Positions 1 through 7,623 of a DNA stretch of 51,765 nucleotides are shown here, one piece after another. The number at the start of each line of letters is the position of its first letter. Within the stretch, counting starts at the first letter, position 1. The notes under the pieces are model-generated. The model ran no database searches and had not been told where the DNA came from. It was given only the letters and a program-made list of their open reading frames with translations. The position numbers and the translations under genes are program-made. This DNA comes from Firmicutes bacterium CAG:534 (GTDB lineage Bacteria; Bacillota; Clostridia; Lachnospirales; Lachnospiraceae). The stretch is from positions 29,258-81,022 of the forward strand of contig FR894541.1 of NCBI GenBank assembly GCA_000436115.1, read 5' to 3'.

Positions 1-22
1 GTAGGGAAATGCTGTCTCTATC

Positions 23-64
23 AGAAAAGTGATGTTGTACAACATGCACAGGGCTTTTCTTTTG
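23..64 (+). terminator. Probable terminator of the gene upstream of the window
   Basis: GAAAAG (24-29) and CTTTTC (54-59) flank a perfect 14-base palindrome ATGTTGTACAACAT (32-45), itself extended by GTG/CAC. A short T run follows. Together this can fold as a long hairpin before a U tract, as expected at the end of a gene lying to the left. The palindrome alone could also be a protein binding site. Confidence 0.45.
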
Positions 65-109
65 TGATAATTCTTTTTCGCCAAAACTGATAAAAATGGA
101 AAAAGGGTA

Positions 110-138
110 TTGCAATTTAGAAAATTATAGGGTATGTT
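110..138 (+). promoter_or_regulatory. Candidate promoter of glnN
   Basis: TTGCAA (110-115) is a reasonable -35 and TATGTT (133-138) a fair -10, separated by 17 bases. Transcription would start near 145, giving a leader of about 110 bases that contains the hairpins described separately. The -10 is weak, so activation or a shifted start is possible. Confidence 0.4.
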
Positions 139-147
139 ATAAAAAAC

Positions 148-221
148 GAAGGGGAAATCCTTCTTATAAGTATTATGAACGAAGATGTTCCAAAAGTTTT
201 TTTGGAGCATTTTTTGTTTTT
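148..221 (+). promoter_or_regulatory. glnN leader: two small hairpins and an attenuator-like terminator
   Basis: A terminator-like hairpin has arms ATGTTCCAAAA (185-195) and TTTTGGAGCAT (200-210), 11 base pairs with one G-U, loop GTTT, followed by a T-rich run (211-221). It lies between the candidate promoter and the glnN start, so it would stop transcription before the gene. Upstream are two short hairpins with six-base loops: GAAGG/CCTTC (148-163, loop GGAAAT) and GAAC/GTTC (177-190, loop GAAGAT). The 3' arm of the second lies inside the 5' arm of the terminator, so the two folds exclude each other. Paired six-base-loop hairpins overlapping a terminator are the architecture of ANTAR-type antitermination sites, and clostridial glutamine synthetase genes are known to be controlled by ANTAR proteins. 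The loops do not fully match the usual A1/G4 rule, so ANTAR control is an inference. Confidence 0.55.
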
Positions 222-253
222 AAGGAAAAATACAAGGAAAGGGAGTAGTTAAG

Positions 254-2365
254 ATGAGTGAATTAGTAAATGTGGAAGAACTCTTTGGGAGTAAAGTATT
301 CACCCGCGCTACCATGAGAGAGCGCCTGCCCAAAAATGTTTACAAGGAAGTAATCAAGGTAATGGATCAGGGCGGAGAGCTGTCGCTGGAAGCTGCAGAT
401 GTTGTTGCAAAAGCAATGAAGGACTGGGCCGTTGAAAACGGAGCAACCCATTATACTCACTGGTTTCAGCCTCTGACCGGGATTACCGCAGAAAAGCATG
501 ATTCCTTTGTTTCTCATCCAGATGAGAATGGAAAAATGCTGATGGAGTTTTCCGGAAAAGAATTGATAAAGGGCGAACCTGATGCATCTTCTTTCCCTTC
601 AGGCGGTCTTCGTGCAACCTTTGAAGCAAGAGGATATACAGCATGGGATATTACTTCACCTGCTTTCTTAAAGGAAGACGCTACAGGCGTGATCCTCTGC
701 ATCCCTACAGCATTCTGCTCCTATAAGGGAGAGGCGCTGGATAAGAAGACACCGCTTCTTCGTTCCATGGAAGCGATCAGCCAGCAGGCAGTCCGTATTG
801 TCCGTCTGTTCGGCAACACGGAAGCAACTAAGGTGGTTGCAAGCGTAGGGCCTGAGCAGGAATATTTCCTGGTTGACAGAGAAAAGTATTTAAAGAGACC
901 TGACCTTATCTTTGCAGGAAGAACCTTATTCGGAGCGCCTGCACCTAAGGGACAGGAAATGGAAGATCATTACTTTGGAACCATTCGTGAGCGTATCGGC
1001 GCCTTCATGAAGGATCTGAACATTGAACTGTGGAAGCTTGGAGTTACTGCAAAGACTCAGCATAATGAGGTTGCGCCTGCACAGCATGAGCTTGCACCTA
1101 TTTATGAAACAGCTAATATTGCCGTTGACCATAACCAGCTTGTAATGGAGACCATGAAGAAGGTGGCTGGCCGCCATGGCCTTACCTGCCTGCTCCATGA
1201 GAAGCCCTTCGCAGGTGTAAATGGATCCGGTAAGCATAATAACTGGTCTCTTACAACAGATAATGGAGTGAACCTTTTGGATCCCGGCGATACACCGAAC
1301 GAAAACATTCAGTTCCTGTTAGTGTTAGCCTGCATTATCAAGGCAGTTGATATTCACGCTGACCTGCTTCGTCAGAGCGCATCTGATGTAGGAAACGACC
1401 ACAGACTTGGTGCAAATGAGGCGCCTCCGGCAATCATTTCCATTTTCCTTGGGGAACAGCTTGAGGATGTGGTAAAGCAGCTTGTTGAGACCGGTGAGGC
1501 AGCACATGTGCTTCAGGGAGGAAAACTGGAAACAGGCGTATCGACTCTTCCTGATTTCACAAAGGATGCTACCGACAGAAACAGAACGTCACCCTTTGCA
1601 TTTACCGGCAATAAGTTTGAATTCCGTATGGTTGGTTCCGCTGACTCCATTGCAAGCCCCAACACGACCTTGAATGCCATTGTGGCAGAAGCATTTTGCG
1701 AGGCTGCTGATATTTTGGAGAAGGCAGATGACTTTGATCTTGCAGTACATGACCTGATCAAGGAATACATGACAAAGCATCAGAGAATTATCTTTAACGG
1801 AAACGGCTATTCAGACGAGTGGGTAGCAGAGGCAGAAAGAAGAGGACTTCCCAACATTAAGTCCATGATTGAAGCTGTAGATACGCTTACTACGGAAAAG
1901 TCCGTAAATCTGTTTGAGAAATTTGGCATCTTTACCAAGACAGAGCTGGAGTCCCGTGCAGAGGTTCTCTATGAAACCTATGCGAAGACCATTAATATTG
2001 AAGCACTTACCATGATCGACATGGCTTCCAAGCAGTATGTGCCTGCAATCGTTAAGTATACAAAATCACTGGCAGATACCGTGGTTGCAGTAAAGGATGC
2101 AGGAGCAGACGCACAGGTACAGACAGAAATCCTGAAGGCTGTAAACGGAAAGCTTGGAGAAGTAAAGTCAGCTTTGGCAAAGCTGGAAGAAGCAGAAGCA
2201 AAGGCTGCAGCAATGGATAACGTAAAGGATCAGGCATTCTTCTACAAGGATGTTGTGAAAACAGCCATGGATGAGCTCCGTGCCCCTGTAGATGAAGTGG
2301 AAATGATGGTAGACAAGAAGGCATGGCCGGTTCCCAGCTATGCAGACCTGATGTTTGAAGTATAA
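254..2365 (+). CDS. glnN: Glutamine synthetase, type III
   Basis: A 703-residue protein that makes glutamine from glutamate, ammonia and ATP in the cytoplasm. The length (about 700 rather than 450 residues) and sequence mark it as the type III family, common in Bacteroidetes and clostridia. Visible motifs are GPEQEYFLVD near residue 200, NGSGKHNNWSL near 322 (ATP/glutamate region), GNDHRLGANEAPP near 385 and NRTSPFAFTGNKFEFRMVG near 442. The C-terminal 150 residues are Ala/Lys/Glu-rich and helical, as in other family members. The start is set by AAAGGGAG eight to ten bases upstream. The gene stands alone, with an attenuator-like leader upstream and a perfect terminator downstream. Confidence 0.97.
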   Translation: MSELVNVEELFGSKVFTRATMRERLPKNVYKEVIKVMDQGGELSLEAADVVAKAMKDWAVENGATHYTHWFQPLTGITAEKHDSFVSHPDENGKMLMEFSGKELIKGEPDASSFPSGGLRATFEARGYTAWDITSPAFLKEDATGVILCIPTAFCSYKGEALDKKTPLLRSMEAISQQAVRIVRLFGNTEATKVVASVGPEQEYFLVDREKYLKRPDLIFAGRTLFGAPAPKGQEMEDHYFGTIRERIGAFMKDLNIELWKLGVTAKTQHNEVAPAQHELAPIYETANIAVDHNQLVMETMKKVAGRHGLTCLLHEKPFAGVNGSGKHNNWSLTTDNGVNLLDPGDTPNENIQFLLVLACIIKAVDIHADLLRQSASDVGNDHRLGANEAPPAIISIFLGEQLEDVVKQLVETGEAAHVLQGGKLETGVSTLPDFTKDATDRNRTSPFAFTGNKFEFRMVGSADSIASPNTTLNAIVAEAFCEAADILEKADDFDLAVHDLIKEYMTKHQRIIFNGNGYSDEWVAEAERRGLPNIKSMIEAVDTLTTEKSVNLFEKFGIFTKTELESRAEVLYETYAKTINIEALTMIDMASKQYVPAIVKYTKSLADTVVAVKDAGADAQVQTEILKAVNGKLGEVKSALAKLEEAEAKAAAMDNVKDQAFFYKDVVKTAMDELRAPVDEVEMMVDKKAWPVPSYADLMFEV

Positions 2366-2403
2366 ATAGGTAATCCTTACCCTCCCTTTAAGATAATAAT
2401 AGC

Positions 2404-2430
2404 AAAAGCCCCGGCAATGCCGGGGCTTTT
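2404..2430. terminator. Bidirectional terminator between glnN and the convergent gene
   Basis: Perfect 12-bp stem AAAAGCCCCGGC / GCCGGGGCTTTT with an AAT loop. The A run on one side and T run on the other let it end glnN (plus) and the minus-strand gene whose stop lies at 2450. Confidence 0.93.
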
Positions 2431-2449
2431 GGAATGTTCAAAACTTAGT

Positions 2450-3124
2450 TTAATCAACCTTTACTTCCAGGTAGCCAAGAAGCTTACTCATATCATATTC
2501 GTTTAAGATGCCAAGATTGGAGTCATAAAATTTCCCTTCGAAATGAATGAGATAATGGCAGTACCTTCCCATTTTTTCCATAAGGATACAGCACTTGGGA
2601 AGTGTAGCGGGCTTTCCTTCTGTGTACATGATCACATCACTGTGATCGATCCCGTAATAATTCAGTGCGGAGATCATTCTGCCCATGGTGGCCTGCCATT
2701 CCCTGCAGTCCATAACGGTGATCACTTCCGCAATGGTAATTCCGGCCAGCATGGCAACACAGCTTTGACCACACAAGCCGTCCTCCGGCTGGATGATCAC
2801 ATCAATGTGGTCGATCTTGCGGATGGGATGCTCAAAGTCATAAGGACTGTTCTGGTTCATCTGGATCAGGCTGCCGGTAATGTGGAGAAGGATCTTGTGC
2901 TTTTGATTGATATTAATGGTGCTGACATCCGCTTCCGTCAGATGGATCTGATAATTTCCGCCTTTTCCGTCAGGAGTAAGCTCACAGTCGATGATCCGGT
3001 TATCCAGAACGATATCCGCTTTGATCACATCCCGCAGCTTACAGACCTCCCATACATTAAAGGGGATGCGGATGGTATAAAGGCCCCCGTTTTTTTCGAT
3101 TTTCCCGTCAAAAAAATACCTCAT
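2450..3124 (-). CDS. Hypothetical protein: DUF1905-like domain plus C39-like peptidase domain
   Basis: A 224-residue soluble protein without signal peptide. Residues 1-90 resemble the small beta-barrel DUF1905 domain (an MRYFFDGKIEKNGGLYTIRIP start and a GGNYQIHLT strand). The C-terminal half has a papain-like C39 look: GLCGQSCVAMLAG provides a candidate catalytic Cys near a helix start, and HYLIHFEGKFYDSN provides a His and an Asp/Asn. C39 domains usually cut double-glycine leaders, but no transporter or leader peptide is nearby, so the substrate is unknown. I chose the ATG at 3124 because AGGAGG lies seven bases upstream; an in-frame ATG at 3220 has no ribosome site. Domain assignments are by eye. 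Confidence 0.72.
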   Translation of the reverse strand: MRYFFDGKIEKNGGLYTIRIPFNVWEVCKLRDVIKADIVLDNRIIDCELTPDGKGGNYQIHLTEADVSTININQKHKILLHITGSLIQMNQNSPYDFEHPIRKIDHIDVIIQPEDGLCGQSCVAMLAGITIAEVITVMDCREWQATMGRMISALNYYGIDHSDVIMYTEGKPATLPKCCILMEKMGRYCHYLIHFEGKFYDSNLGILNEYDMSKLLGYLEVKVD

Positions 3125-3146
3125 TTGTAACCCTCCTGATAACACG

Positions 3147-3174
3147 TCTATAGGAAAAAGATAACAGATTTCAG
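3147..3174 (-). promoter_or_regulatory. Candidate promoter of the C39-like gene
   Basis: On the minus strand, CTGAAA (-35, 3169-3174) and TATAGA (-10, 3147-3152) are 16 bases apart, about 25 bases before the start codon. A perfect 14-base palindrome, GAAAACATGTTTTC (3182-3195), lies just upstream of the -35 and could be an operator. Confidence 0.4.
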
Positions 3175-3268
3175 AGGGATTGAAAACATGTTTTCGTGAA
3201 AAAAGGGGCAAGTATCTCAAAAAAAACAGCCTGTCAAAAAAGTAACAAAAAAAATAGGAAAATAGGGC

Positions 3269-3297
3269 TTGCCAAACGGAGAATAATCAGTTATAAT
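3269..3297 (+). promoter_or_regulatory. Promoter of the tRNA-Gln gene
   Basis: TTGCCA (3269-3274) and a perfect TATAAT (3292-3297) with 17-base spacing. Transcription would start about a dozen bases before the tRNA. Confidence 0.8.
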
Positions 3298-3315
3298 ACC
3301 AAAGGTAATCAACAT

Positions 3316-3387
3316 TGGGCTATCGCCAAACGGTAAGGCAACGGACTCTGACTCCGTCATTTCAAGGTTCGAATCCTTGTAGCCCAG
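3316..3387 (+). tRNA. tRNA-Gln (anticodon CUG)
   Basis: A 72-base cloverleaf. Acceptor arms TGGGCTA (3316-3322) and TAGCCCA (3380-3386) pair perfectly, with discriminator G at 3387. The anticodon stem ACGGA/TCCGT encloses the loop CTCTGAC, giving anticodon CTG, which reads CAG. The T arm holds GGTTCGAATCC. CCA is not encoded. It is a single-gene unit with its own promoter and terminator. Confidence 0.95.
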
Positions 3388-3392
3388 CTACG

Positions 3393-3423
3393 AAACTCCA
3401 ACCGAATGCGTTGGAGTTTTCTT
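3393..3423 (+). terminator. Terminator after tRNA-Gln
   Basis: Perfect 10-bp stem AAACTCCAAC / GTTGGAGTTT with a seven-base loop, followed by TTCTTT. It ends just before the thioesterase ribosome site. Confidence 0.85.
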
Positions 3424-3450
3424 TATATTTTATATAAGGAAGGAGAAGCC

Positions 3451-4185
3451 ATGTACAGCTACAAGACCAGGATCAGATACAGTGAGCTTGATGCAACGGG
3501 ACATTTAAAAATAGAATCGCTTCTGGATTATTTTCAGGACTGCTCTACTTTTCAGTCAGAGGATCTGGGGATCGGAGCGGAATATTTAAAAAAGCAGCAT
3601 ATGGTCTGGGTGATGTCTTACTGGCAGATCCAGGTGGAACGTTATCCGGTTCTGGGAGAAACGGTAACGGTGGGAACTCTGCCCTATGAATTTAAGGGCT
3701 TTATGGGTTTCAGAAATTTTGTTATGATAGATGAAGAGGGAAAGAGGATTGCCTGTGCCAATACCCTCTGGAGCCTGATCCACACTGAAAATGCAACTCC
3801 CATGCGGCCGACAGAGGAAATGATTGGAAAATATGTGCTGGAGCCCAAGATCCAAATGGATTATGAGCCCAGGAAGATCAAGGTGCCGGAGAAACTCAGC
3901 CCCGGATCGGAGATCCAGATAAAAAGTCATCATCTGGATACCAATCAGCATGTAAACAATGGCCAGTATGTAAAGATCGCCATGGACTGTATCACAAAAA
4001 TGCCGCAAATCATACAACTCCGCGCTGAATACAGAAAACAGGCATATTTAAATGATATTTTAATCCCCTATACGGCAGTTACGGAAGAGGGAAGATATAT
4101 TGTAGTATTGAAAAATGAGCAGGATGCGGTCTGCTGTATCGTAGAGCTGCAGGGAAAAGAGTGTTACGGGAAGGATAAGAAATAA
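3451..4185 (+). CDS. Acyl-ACP thioesterase (FatA-like, double hotdog)
   Basis: A 244-residue cytoplasmic enzyme expected to release fatty acids from acyl carrier protein. The first hotdog repeat begins with SYKTRIRYSELDATGHL and has an LLDYFQDCS helix. The second has LDTNQHVNNGQYV near residue 170, the family motif with the catalytic Asn/His. The length fits bacterial members. The start at 3451 follows AAGGAGA; the upstream in-frame ATG at 3406 lies inside the tRNA terminator and is unlikely. Its stop overlaps the next start (TAATG), so it is translationally coupled to the S1 protein. No separate promoter is clear, so it may rely on read-through from the tRNA promoter. Confidence 0.9.
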   Translation: MYSYKTRIRYSELDATGHLKIESLLDYFQDCSTFQSEDLGIGAEYLKKQHMVWVMSYWQIQVERYPVLGETVTVGTLPYEFKGFMGFRNFVMIDEEGKRIACANTLWSLIHTENATPMRPTEEMIGKYVLEPKIQMDYEPRKIKVPEKLSPGSEIQIKSHHLDTNQHVNNGQYVKIAMDCITKMPQIIQLRAEYRKQAYLNDILIPYTAVTEEGRYIVVLKNEQDAVCCIVELQGKECYGKDKK

Positions 4186-5036
4186 TGATCAGATTAGGAG
4201 AAAGACAGGATTTGTCCATTGCCAAAATCGTATCCTTTGGGGTATATCTGGAGGATATCCGGCAGCCGGAGGAGGAAAGAGAACGTGTTTTGCTTCCGGC
4301 AAAGGAGGTTTCAGAGGATGCGCAGGTCGGTGACAGCCTGAATGTGTTTATTTACCGGGATTCCAAGGACAGGCTGATCGCCACTACCAGGCAGACGGAA
4401 TTTTCTGTAGGAGAAACGGCGGTGCTTGAGGTATCTCAGGTAGGAAAGATCGGCGCTTTTTTAAAGTGGTCTCTGGAAAAGGATCTGCTCTTACCCTTTA
4501 AGGAACAGACGGCAAGTGTTAAGCCGGGGGATTTCTGTCTTGTAGCGCTTTATATCGACAAAAGCGGAAGACTGTGCACAACCATGAAGGTATACCCTTA
4601 TCTGCGCCTTGACAGCCCTTATGGGAAGGATGACAGGGTAGAGGGAATAGTATACGAGGTCAGTCAGCGCTTTGGAACCTTTGTGGCGGTGGACGACAGG
4701 TACAGTGCCTTGATCCCAGCAGCAGAACCGGCAGAATACAGGCCGGGTGACAGAGTAAGCGCCAGGGTGGTGAAGGTGCTTGAGGACGGGAAATTAACCC
4801 TCAGCCTGAAGGATAAGGCTTACCTTCAAATCGAGAAGGACGCTGTCAGGGTGATGGAAATGATCGATCAGGCAGGAGGCAGGCTCCCTTTCAGCGATAA
4901 GGCAGCAGCAGAAGTGATCCGTGAAAAGACCGGCATGAGCAGGAATGAATTTAAACGTGCGGTAGGAAGTCTTTACAAGCAAAGACTGATCGTCATAGAG
5001 CCGGATGGCATTAGAAAGGTTTCCCATGAACAGTAA
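4185..5036 (+). CDS. cvfB: S1-like RNA-binding protein of the CvfB/YitL family
   Basis: A 283-residue protein with three S1-type beta-barrels and a C-terminal winged helix. The opening RLGERQDLSIAKIVSFGVYL and block VLLPAKEVSEDAQVGDSLNV match CvfB/YitL proteins. A third S1 repeat (RVEGIVYEVSQRFGTFVAVD) is near residue 150, and the winged-helix segment (KTGMSRNEFKRAVGSLYKQ) near 250. The family binds RNA and affects virulence-factor expression in staphylococci; its role here is not known. It overlaps the thioesterase stop by one base and the CPBP protease start by 11 bases, making a three-gene unit. Confidence 0.88.
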   Translation: MIRLGERQDLSIAKIVSFGVYLEDIRQPEEERERVLLPAKEVSEDAQVGDSLNVFIYRDSKDRLIATTRQTEFSVGETAVLEVSQVGKIGAFLKWSLEKDLLLPFKEQTASVKPGDFCLVALYIDKSGRLCTTMKVYPYLRLDSPYGKDDRVEGIVYEVSQRFGTFVAVDDRYSALIPAAEPAEYRPGDRVSARVVKVLEDGKLTLSLKDKAYLQIEKDAVRVMEMIDQAGGRLPFSDKAAAEVIREKTGMSRNEFKRAVGSLYKQRLIVIEPDGIRKVSHEQ

Positions 5037-5967
5037 AAAGGCAAATTGGATTTTTTTGATCACCATTGTGTTATATATAACGGCAAGCTATGTGATAGTG
5101 TTTGCCTTCCCTCAGGTTGCAGAAAGCGCTCTGGCTAATATTCTGCTTGCAGAAGCCGTTATTTTGCTTCCCATCTTGATAACGGCATTGCTTTCAGGAG
5201 AAAAGCTGCCGCAGTTTCTGGGATTTCATAAAATGAAGATAAGTTCTCTTTTTATGATCCTTTTATTTACCATTCTGACCCAGCCTGCGATCACGCTTCC
5301 CAACCTGATTTCCCAGATCTGGGTGGAAAATACGGCAGTGGAGATGATGAGCGGCTTTTTTGCGGGAAATCAGTCTTTCCTGGGCCTGTTTTTCCCCATG
5401 GCCGTTTTAGCTCCTTTGTGTGAGGAGATGACCTGCAGAGGAGCCTATTATGGTTCCTACAAGCGGAGCGGAAGAAATCTTGGGGCAGCCCTGCTTTCAG
5501 CGGCTGTCTTTGCCATGATCCATCTGAATTTCAACCAGGCAGGCTATGCTTTTGTAATGGGGATTTTGGCGGTTCTTCTGGTGGAAGCCACAGGAAGCCT
5601 GTGGTCCTCCGTTCTTTATCATGGGCTGATCAATGGCAGCCAGGTGATCCTGATGTATACGATCTTAAATAATAACGAAGATTTTTATGCACAGCAGATG
5701 GAAATGATCACCACAGATACTATGCTTTATACCATCGGCGCCTACCTGGTGCTGACAGCGGTTACGCTGCCGTTAGCGTGGGCGGTGTTAGTATGGATAG
5801 GGAAAAACCAGGGAAGAAGCGTAGAGTTTCAGATGCTTTGGAAAAGAAGTAAACAAAAAAAGGACAAGCTCATCACCCTGCCGGTGATCCTTGGACTTGT
5901 CCTTTGCGTTCTGGTTATGACGGGAATTTTGCAGCTGCTGATCGGAAGCCTGCTGCAGAGGTTTTAA
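5026..5967 (+). CDS. CPBP family intramembrane glutamic protease
   Basis: A 313-residue polytopic membrane protein with about eight hydrophobic segments. The CAAX-protease/bacteriocin-processing (ABI) signature is present: CEEMTCRGAYYGS near residue 140 (EExxxR), FAMIHLNF near 172 and LYHGLIN near 207, giving the Glu and His residues of the active site. Family members cleave within membranes and are linked to bacteriocin immunity or processing, but no bacteriocin gene is visible here. The start at 5026 has GAAAGGT upstream; an ATG at 5005 is in frame but lacks a ribosome site. Its stop codon overlaps the stop of the convergent YjfB-type gene (5964-5967). Confidence 0.87.
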   Translation: MNSKKANWIFLITIVLYITASYVIVFAFPQVAESALANILLAEAVILLPILITALLSGEKLPQFLGFHKMKISSLFMILLFTILTQPAITLPNLISQIWVENTAVEMMSGFFAGNQSFLGLFFPMAVLAPLCEEMTCRGAYYGSYKRSGRNLGAALLSAAVFAMIHLNFNQAGYAFVMGILAVLLVEATGSLWSSVLYHGLINGSQVILMYTILNNNEDFYAQQMEMITTDTMLYTIGAYLVLTAVTLPLAWAVLVWIGKNQGRSVEFQMLWKRSKQKKDKLITLPVILGLVLCVLVMTGILQLLIGSLLQRF

Positions 5968-6155
5968 ACAGTCATATCAAAATTGCTTCCCACATAAGGG
6001 TTTACAGAAAGCTCCATGGTAGAACGACTGATCATATCGATCAGTCCTGCTCCTGCGCTTTCAGAATTTTCAAGGGCTTTGTCAAGTACGGCAAGGCCCA
6101 CTTTATTATTCAGCTCAATGCTAGAGAGTGTGGTTGATAATTCCGGAATGTTCAT
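5964..6155 (-). CDS. YjfB-type putative motility protein
   Basis: A 63-residue protein starting MNIPELSTTLSSIELNNKVG and containing KALENSESAGAGLIDMI, matching the small YjfB 'putative motility protein' family found in flagellated Firmicutes. No signal peptide or membrane segment is seen. GGAGG lies a few bases upstream of the ATG. The gene is monocistronic and convergent with the CPBP protease. Flagellar rod genes occur about 18 kb away, which supports a motile host, but the molecular role of the family is unknown. Confidence 0.8.
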   Translation of the reverse strand: MNIPELSTTLSSIELNNKVGLAVLDKALENSESAGAGLIDMISRSTMELSVNPYVGSNFDMTV

Positions 6156-6503
6156 ACTGCCTCCATTCTGCGCACGAACCTTTCACCTGCAGGTGCTGCG
6201 CACTGTAATTCATTTCTGTTTACAGCCTTTTTTCTACTTTCATTATAACACAGGGAGCCCAAAAGAAAAGTGTAAAAACGCAAAATTGCCGTTTTGTGTA
6301 GGTTGTATAGGCCCATAAAGTGGAAAAACCAGGAAAAGAGCATAAAAATACACAAAAAAATCATAATTACAGGTAGATTTCTTTGTGTATTTATATTAAA
6401 ATGATAAGTAAAGCGTTAAGAAATAAGGGACTTTCAAGCAGATCGGAAGAAAAACCATTGTTTAAAATGTATAGGGTATAGCTTTGAGAAGGGGGAGGGA
6501 GAT
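6156..6503. promoter_or_regulatory. Intergenic region with the yjfB-type promoter and leader
   Basis: On the minus strand an extended -10, TGTTATAAT (6242-6250), lies about 85 bases upstream of the YjfB-type start, with only a weak -35. Its leader contains a perfect palindrome CACCTGCAGGTG flanked by two direct copies of CTGCGCAC, all close to the ribosome site. No sigma-D style sequence is seen. On the plus strand an AT-rich stretch around 6390-6402 could be a -10 for the regulator gene at 6504 (TAAAAT at 6397-6402), but no good -35 accompanies it. Confidence 0.5.
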
Positions 6504-7592
6504 ATGATTTCTAACCAGATACTGCAAAATACTATTGAGGGGCTGAAGGCAATCGCCAGAGTCGATTTTGGGGTTACGGACACGGACGGGAAGGAGGCCG
6601 CTTCCACAACGCAGGGGATGGCAGCATGCGGGCCGGAGGCAGTGGAATTTGCCAAATCACAGGCTGATTCCCAGGAGATCAAGGGATTTCAGTATTTTAA
6701 GATTTATGATGATCAACAGCCGGAATATGTACTGATTGCTGCAGGCACCGGCGAAGATGTTTACATGGTGGGGAAAATGGCGGCATTCCAGATCCAGGGA
6801 CTGCTGGTAGCATATAAGGAGCGTTTTGATAAGGATAATTTTATCAAGAACCTTCTGCTGGATAACCTGCTTTTGATCGATATTTACAGCAGGGCTAAAA
6901 AGCTTCATATCCAGACGGATGTGAAGAGGGTCGTTATGATTGTGGAAACAGCTGAAGGAAAAGACAATAATATTCTCGAGATGATGCGTACCTTCTATGG
7001 AAGCGGCAGCAGGGACTTTGTTACTGCGGTAGATGAAAACAATGTGATCGTGGTAAAGGACCTGACAGACGGGGATGATACTAGGGAAATTGAAAAGGCA
7101 GCGACGGCAATGGAAAGCTTTCTTGAGCGGGAAGGCATGACGGGGATCCATATTGCCTTCGGCACGGTTGTAAAGGAGATCAAAGAGGTGAGCCGTTCCT
7201 ACAAGGAAGCAAAAATGGCCATGGATGTAGGGAAGATCTTCTTCGATGAAAGAAATATCATTGCATACAGCGAGCTTGGGATCGGAAGACTGATTTACCA
7301 GCTTCCCATTCCCCTTTGCAAAATGTTCATTAAAGAAATCTTTGGAGGAAAGAGCCCGGATGACTTTGATGAGGAAACACTTACAACGATCAATAAGTTC
7401 TTTGAAAACAGCCTGAATGTTTCTGAAACCTCCAGACAGCTTTTCATTCACAGGAACACACTTGTTTATCGTCTGGATAAGCTGCAGAAAAATACCGGAC
7501 TGGATCTGAGGGTTTTTGAGGATGCGATCACATTCCGGATTGCACTTATGGTTGTAAAGTATATGAATTATATGGAAAGCTTTGAATATTAA
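6504..7592 (+). CDS. PucR/CdaR-type transcriptional regulator (HTH_30)
   Basis: A 362-residue protein. The C-terminal 60 residues (TTINKFFENSLNVSETSRQL, then FIHRNTLVYRLDKLQKNTGLDL) are the PucR/CdaR (sugar diacid regulator) helix-turn-helix. The middle has a GGDEF-like CdaR fold, with the block IAFGTVVKEIKEVSRSYKEA near residue 215. The N-terminal sensor region resembles the sugar-diacid recognition domain, but its ligand is unknown. It is not the c-di-AMP protein also called CdaR at 32060. A purine-rich GGGGGAGGGAG site precedes the ATG. ftsE begins some 20-30 bases downstream, so the regulator is probably co-transcribed with the divisome genes. Confidence 0.85.
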   Translation: MISNQILQNTIEGLKAIARVDFGVTDTDGKEAASTTQGMAACGPEAVEFAKSQADSQEIKGFQYFKIYDDQQPEYVLIAAGTGEDVYMVGKMAAFQIQGLLVAYKERFDKDNFIKNLLLDNLLLIDIYSRAKKLHIQTDVKRVVMIVETAEGKDNNILEMMRTFYGSGSRDFVTAVDENNVIVVKDLTDGDDTREIEKAATAMESFLEREGMTGIHIAFGTVVKEIKEVSRSYKEAKMAMDVGKIFFDERNIIAYSELGIGRLIYQLPIPLCKMFIKEIFGGKSPDDFDEETLTTINKFFENSLNVSETSRQLFIHRNTLVYRLDKLQKNTGLDLRVFEDAITFRIALMVVKYMNYMESFEY

Positions 7593-7623
7593 AATCAAGA
7601 TATAAGGTACAGAGGTGAAAAAA

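Noticed and set aside
2543..3130. 195-codon plus-strand ORF
   Set aside because: It lies wholly over the C39-like gene on the opposite strand, has no ribosome site and encodes no recognisable motif.
6657..7598. 313-codon minus-strand ORF over the regulator gene
   Set aside because: Shadow of the PucR-type gene; no start signal and His/Cys/Phe-rich antisense composition.
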